Part shown: positions 7,727 to 9,572 of the stretch, one piece after another
Position numbering within the stretch: the first letter of the stretch is position 1
Layout of the letters: every line of letters begins with the position of its first letter
DNA from: Pseudomonadota bacterium
Lineage (GTDB): Bacteria; Pseudomonadota; Gammaproteobacteria; Steroidobacterales; Steroidobacteraceae
Direction: 5' to 3'
Assembly: GCA_023433465.1 (NCBI GenBank)
Contig: JAEZCR010000032.1
Span: forward strand, 1-9,572
Length of the DNA stretch: 9,572 bases
Made by a program: the position numbers and the translations under genes
The notes under the pieces: generated by a model
The model's input: the letters and a program-made list of their open reading frames with translations, nothing else
What the model was told of the DNA's origin: nothing
Database searches by the model: none

Positions 7727-8110
7727 GTGACGTCACTTCATCCCCACCTCACCGGATTTCTAGAAGGCCTTTGCGCCGCGTCGGTGACTCACTATCCGGA
7801 ATACGGAATGTTCCTGAGAGGGCCTGTGTCGGGTAGTGAAGCGCCTCCAGCACCTCCAGCTTCGGAGAGTGAGGGGCGTTTGAGGCTCCAGGAGTTCTTC
7901 CTATGCGCGCTTTCAGATACCTCTTATGCGCGGCCGCAAGATGCTGAGCATGTTGTGAATCGCTTTCTGGAGCTGATTGCGAAGTACCACCCAGATTCGA
8001 ACCCAACATTCAAAATTCCGGAAACGCGTGGTTGGTTTGACGGACTGGAGGTCTGGATGACCGAGTCGTCAGGCGTCACGTACTTCTTCCTTGACTGGTC
8101 GGTCAGCTGA
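7727..8110 (+). CDS. Cassette 1 hypothetical protein, 127 residues
   Basis: GTG start at 7727, 13 bases after the cassette boundary, stop TGA 8108-8110 eight bases before the attC. The short leader has no clear ribosome binding site, which is common in cassettes; the next ATG (7808) would remove 27 residues. The product is acidic, soluble, without signal peptide or membrane span. A proline/alanine/serine-rich segment (about 37-48, SEAPPAPPASES) separates an N-terminal part from a helical region (RLQEFFLCALSDTSY, DAEHVVNRFLELIAKY), and the end is aromatic-rich (RGWFDGLEVWM, YFFLDWSVS). I recognise no family. The frame is probably real because it fills the cassette between its boundaries. Confidence 0.7.
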   Translation: MTSLHPHLTGFLEGLCAASVTHYPEYGMFLRGPVSGSEAPPAPPASESEGRLRLQEFFLCALSDTSYARPQDAEHVVNRFLELIAKYHPDSNPTFKIPETRGWFDGLEVWMTESSGVTYFFLDWSVS

Positions 8111-8117
8111 TGATGCG

Positions 8118-8205
8118 CTCTAACACCTCGCTGGAGCGGACGCGTGAACGATAAAGTGCCAAGCTCATACAACGGCGCGCGCGCCGCTCAGCTCAACCGT
8201 TAGGC
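8118..8205 (+). repeat. attC site 1
   Basis: 88 bases from CTCTAAC to GTTAGGC. Stem arms are GCTGGAGCGGACGCG (8130-8144) and CGCGCCGCTCAGC (8180-8192). They pair over 13 positions, leaving two bulged bases, a G and an A on this strand. The first core box starts with C rather than a purine, but it pairs exactly with this cassette's own start. The terminal GTTAGGC matches GTTRRRY. Confidence 0.93.
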
Positions 8206-8225
8206 GACAGGAAGCGTCGTGCCAC

Positions 8226-8576
8226 ATGTCTAAGGGAACGGAACGTGACGGTCGGCTTCTAGTCGCGCTGCTGCTGCTGGCGACAGCAATCGCTGCTCTT
8301 GCCGTCCAGGCTTGGATATCCATGCTGTACTTTCACTCGGCGATCAATCAGAACTGGTCGTATTACCTGGACATCTTTCCGTCGTTTGCGCTCCCACCAC
8401 TTCCTTCGGGCGCATATTGCATTGACGATTGCAATCCACGGCACCCTGTGGTGCCTGGCTGGATTGGAGGTATCTGCCTAGTGGTGGGAGTCATGGTTCT
8501 TGCCGTCAGCTGGTGGAAGCCGCGGGCAGTCGCGATGTCGCCTAACAAATCGTTCGAGCGGACGCGTGAGGGATAA
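8226..8576 (+). CDS. Cassette 2 small two-span membrane protein with attC-encoded tail
   Basis: 116 residues from ATG 8226, with AGGA at 8209-8212 as a rather distant ribosome binding site. Two membrane spans are seen: about residues 11-32 (LLVALLLLATAIAALAVQAW) and about 78-97 (GWIGGICLVVGVMVLAVSWW). Between them is a roughly 45-residue loop containing two cysteines (YCIDDC, Cys64 and Cys68) and many prolines and aromatics. The reading frame enters the attC and ends inside it at TAA 8574-8576, so the last residues, PNKSFERTREG, are encoded by the recombination site. With the N-terminus inside, the cysteine loop would be periplasmic (inference). No family recognised. Confidence 0.72.
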   Translation: MSKGTERDGRLLVALLLLATAIAALAVQAWISMLYFHSAINQNWSYYLDIFPSFALPPLPSGAYCIDDCNPRHPVVPGWIGGICLVVGVMVLAVSWWKPRAVAMSPNKSFERTREG

Positions 8577-8627
8577 AGTGCCAAGCTCATACACCGGCGC
8601 GCGCGCCGCTCAACTCAACCGTTAGAA
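8540..8627 (+). repeat. attC site 2
   Basis: 88 bases from GCCTAAC to GTTAGAA. Arms GTTCGAGCGGACGCG (8552-8566) and CGCGCCGCTCAAC (8602-8614) pair over 13 positions with two bulged bases, C and A on this strand, so G and T on the folded bottom strand, as in classical attC sites. The last base of the terminal core is A where a pyrimidine is usual. It differs from site 4 at only four positions. It also supplies the stop codon of the cassette 2 gene. Confidence 0.94.
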
Positions 8628-9088
8628 CGCACAATTCTTTCCGCAAAGAAGAAAGATTCTCGCGAGGGTTCACCCTTCGTTTCCGCGGCGCCCAAAGTTC
8701 CTCGCAACGCAATTAGATACCGTCCTGCTCAGCGCGTCGGAAGCATTTTGTCGACCGAGCCTCCGAGATAAATCGCAAGTCCGGGAAAGTACGCGGTCGT
8801 CTGAGCGTCGAGCCATCTGCACCGAGCGGCTTGAATCGCGAGACCAGGCGGTTAAGGTAAGCGCGGTTGCGCCGCTGGCTGCTCAGCGGCATTCTTCATC
8901 CCAGCTTCGGCGAGCGCCCTTCGATCGGGTGTCACGGATGGGCGCGAAGCGCCAGAGAGCTTGTGCCAAGGGACTGAATCAGCTTCGGAGAACTCAGGCG
9001 TGTGCGTTCTAACACCTCGCTGCAGCGGACGCGTGAAAGGTAAAGTGCCAATTTCATGCATCAGCGCGCGCGCCGCTGAGCTCAATCG
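8622..9088 (+). other. Cassette 3, no confident coding region
   Basis: A complete 467-base cassette without a convincing gene. On the plus strand one frame is open from 8626 to the TAA inside the attC (9010-9012), 128 codons, but it has no ATG or GTG in its first three quarters; only the last 24 codons (from ATG 8941-region, MGAKRQRACAKG) have a normal start. On the minus strand a 59-codon basic frame runs 8892 to 8713 with ATG and a GGGA six bases ahead (starts MPLSSQRRNRAYLNRLVSRF). A second minus frame, 8851 to 8729, contains TTAYFPGLAIYLGGSVDKML but begins right after a stop. None can be preferred. A hairpin GGCGC-GAA-GCGCC lies at 8941-8953. It may be a non-coding, regulatory or decayed cassette. 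Confidence 0.6.
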
Positions 9089-9094
9089 TTAGGC
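9007..9094 (+). repeat. attC site 3
   Basis: 88 bases from TTCTAAC to GTTAGGC. Arms GCTGCAGCGGACGCG (9019-9033) and CGCGCCGCTGAGC (9069-9081) pair over 13 positions with two bulged bases (G and A on this strand). Both arms carry a matching change (CAGCGG/CCGCTG) relative to the other sites, so the stem is kept. The loop differs more than in the other sites (ATTTCATGCATCAG). The first core box starts with T but pairs over 13 bases with the cassette start. Confidence 0.93.
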
Positions 9095-9136
9095 GGCGCG
9101 AGAGCTATGCGGTTCACCTGAGGTACCCTGAGCAAC

Positions 9137-9355
9137 GTGAAAGCAGCGCTATACATTCTTGGCGGAGTTCTTCTCGCGGACTTGCTCTTTATTGCCTACT
9201 TCTGGGTGCTGCGCGCGGATTACTACTTTCCTGGTCGCTATGAAGACGCATTTGCCGCGACGTTCTATGCTCTTCTCGTGGGTCTCCCCGTTCTGGGCGC
9301 GTTCATTGCTCTTCTCATTGTCAACTTTAATCGGGCGCGAGGGTCAACCCCGTGA
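9137..9355 (+). CDS. Cassette 4 small two-span membrane protein, 72 residues
   Basis: GTG start at 9137, 48 bases after the cassette boundary, with GAGG at 9120-9123 and a second GAG at 9130-9132 as possible ribosome binding sites. Stop TGA 9353-9355 lies 16 bases before the attC. Two membrane helices: about residues 4-25 (ALYILGGVLLADLLFIAYFW) and about 40-64 (FAATFYALLVGLPVLGAFIA). They are joined by a short loop with charged and aromatic residues (RADYYFPGRYED), and the tail NFNRARGSTP is basic. By the positive-inside rule the basic tail suggests a cytoplasmic C-terminus. No family recognised. The frame fills the cassette and is hydrophobic in only two stretches, which supports real coding. 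Confidence 0.72.
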   Translation: MKAALYILGGVLLADLLFIAYFWVLRADYYFPGRYEDAFAATFYALLVGLPVLGAFIALLIVNFNRARGSTP

Positions 9356-9371
9356 GTATTAGCGCAACGCC

Positions 9372-9459
9372 GCCTAACACCTCGTTCGAGCGGACGCGTG
9401 AGGGATAAAGTGCCAAGCTCATACACCGGCGCGCGCGCCGCTCAACTCAATCGTTAGAC
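9372..9459 (+). repeat. attC site 4
   Basis: 88 bases from GCCTAAC to GTTAGAC, both cores matching RYYYAAC and GTTRRRY. Arms GTTCGAGCGGACGCG (9384-9398) and CGCGCCGCTCAAC (9434-9446) pair over 13 positions with bulged C and A on this strand (G and T on the bottom strand). Nearly identical to site 2. Its sequence also resembles the aadA-type attC (TCGTTCAAGCCGACGC arm) as I recall it. Confidence 0.95.
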
Positions 9460-9572
9460 CGCACAAATCTTTTCTTCAGTTTCGAGTTCGTCGCTCGATT
9501 CATCCCTTCGTTTCCGCGGCGCCCAGTCATCGCGGTGGCGCACAGATCAGCCGGCCGGGCTCATTGGGTCGG
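9454..9572 (+). other. Cassette 5, start only, truncated by window edge
   Basis: Begins at T9454 after the attC 4 crossover. The first 119 bases show no start codon giving a credible gene. The opening (TTAGACCGCACAA) resembles that of cassette 3 (TTAGAACGCACAA), and a 22-base block (9504-9525, beginning CCCTTCGTTTCCGCGG) is identical to 8673-8694 at nearly the same distance from the cassette start. The frame with SFPRRPVIAVAHRSAG stays open to the edge. Its attC should begin with a GCGGTCTAAC-like box further right. Confidence 0.7.

Larger units (their letters stand above)
7714..9572 (+). mobile_element. Integron gene-cassette array (four complete cassettes and the start of a fifth)
   Basis: Cassettes by crossover point: 1 = 7714-8199, 2 = 8200-8621, 3 = 8622-9088, 4 = 9089-9453, 5 = 9454 onward. 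Proof of cassette identity is the match between each cassette's start (GTT core included) and the sequence running into its own attC: 13 bases for cassette 1 (7713-7725 with 8112-8124), 11 for cassette 2 (8199-8209 with 8536-8546), 13 for cassette 3 (8621-8633 with 9001-9013) and 11 for cassette 4 (9088-9098 with 9368-9378), all exact reverse complements. Recognisable cassette genes point right, as in normal arrays, so the attI-proximal end is on the left. The high similarity among attC sites is typical of sedentary chromosomal integrons. No integrase gene is in the window. Base composition looks less GC-rich than in the upstream genes. Confidence 0.93.

Noticed and set aside
7924..8172. Minus-strand frame starting in attC 1 (begins MYELGTLSF)
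   Set aside because: Its start and first residues come from the attC sequence itself, as do similar frames from sites 2 and 3, and it lies antisense to the cassette 1 gene.
8852..9085. 77-codon minus-strand frame starting in attC 3
   Set aside because: It starts within the attC, has no good ribosome binding site and no recognisable domain; treated as a shadow, though cassette 3 coding remains unresolved.
8118..9459. CRISPR array or dispersed REP-type repeats
   Set aside because: Repeats are 88 bases, 366-466 bases apart, separated by gene-sized units and show cassette-specific terminal complementarity, which fits attC and not CRISPR or REP.

Overview
The window comes from a GC-rich bacterial chromosome. 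Gene style (Tat-exported sugar isomerase, Gfo/Idh dehydrogenase, MASE-like hybrid kinase, NhaA fused to a thioredoxin fold) and integron attC sites resembling the aadA-type consensus suggest a proteobacterium, probably a gammaproteobacterium of the Xanthomonadales/Steroidobacterales kind. The taxonomic guess is inference only.

Left part (1-2914, minus strand): a three-gene sugar catabolism operon transcribed right to left. It holds a Tat-exported xylose-isomerase-like TIM-barrel protein, a Gfo/Idh/MocA NAD(P)-dependent oxidoreductase and an MFS transporter that runs off the left edge. Gaps are 33 and 36 bases. A candidate sigma70-type promoter lies just upstream of the first gene, between it and the kinase gene.

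Middle (3004-7561): two divergent genes. On the minus strand is a large membrane hybrid histidine kinase (about eight membrane segments, GAF, HisKA/HATPase, C-terminal receiver). On the plus strand is a 610-residue Na+/H+ antiporter NhaA with an N-terminal DsbA-like thioredoxin domain carrying CPHC. The kinase most likely starts at a TTG with a strong ribosome binding site (5634), which leaves a 94-base divergent intergenic region.

Right part (7562-9572): an integron gene-cassette array, the most interesting part of the window. Four 88-base attC sites, nearly alike and with covarying stems, end four complete cassettes, and a fifth cassette enters at the right edge. Each cassette's first 11-13 bases are the exact reverse complement of the sequence leading into its own attC, as expected for true cassettes. 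Cassette 1 encodes an unrecognised 127-residue soluble protein. Cassettes 2 and 4 encode small two-span membrane proteins. Cassette 3 has no confident gene, and its leader shares a 22-base block with cassette 5. No integrase gene is present. The 150 bases between nhaA and the first cassette hold an attI-like site, so this is either an integron that has lost or relocated intI, or an integrase-less attC cluster (CALIN).
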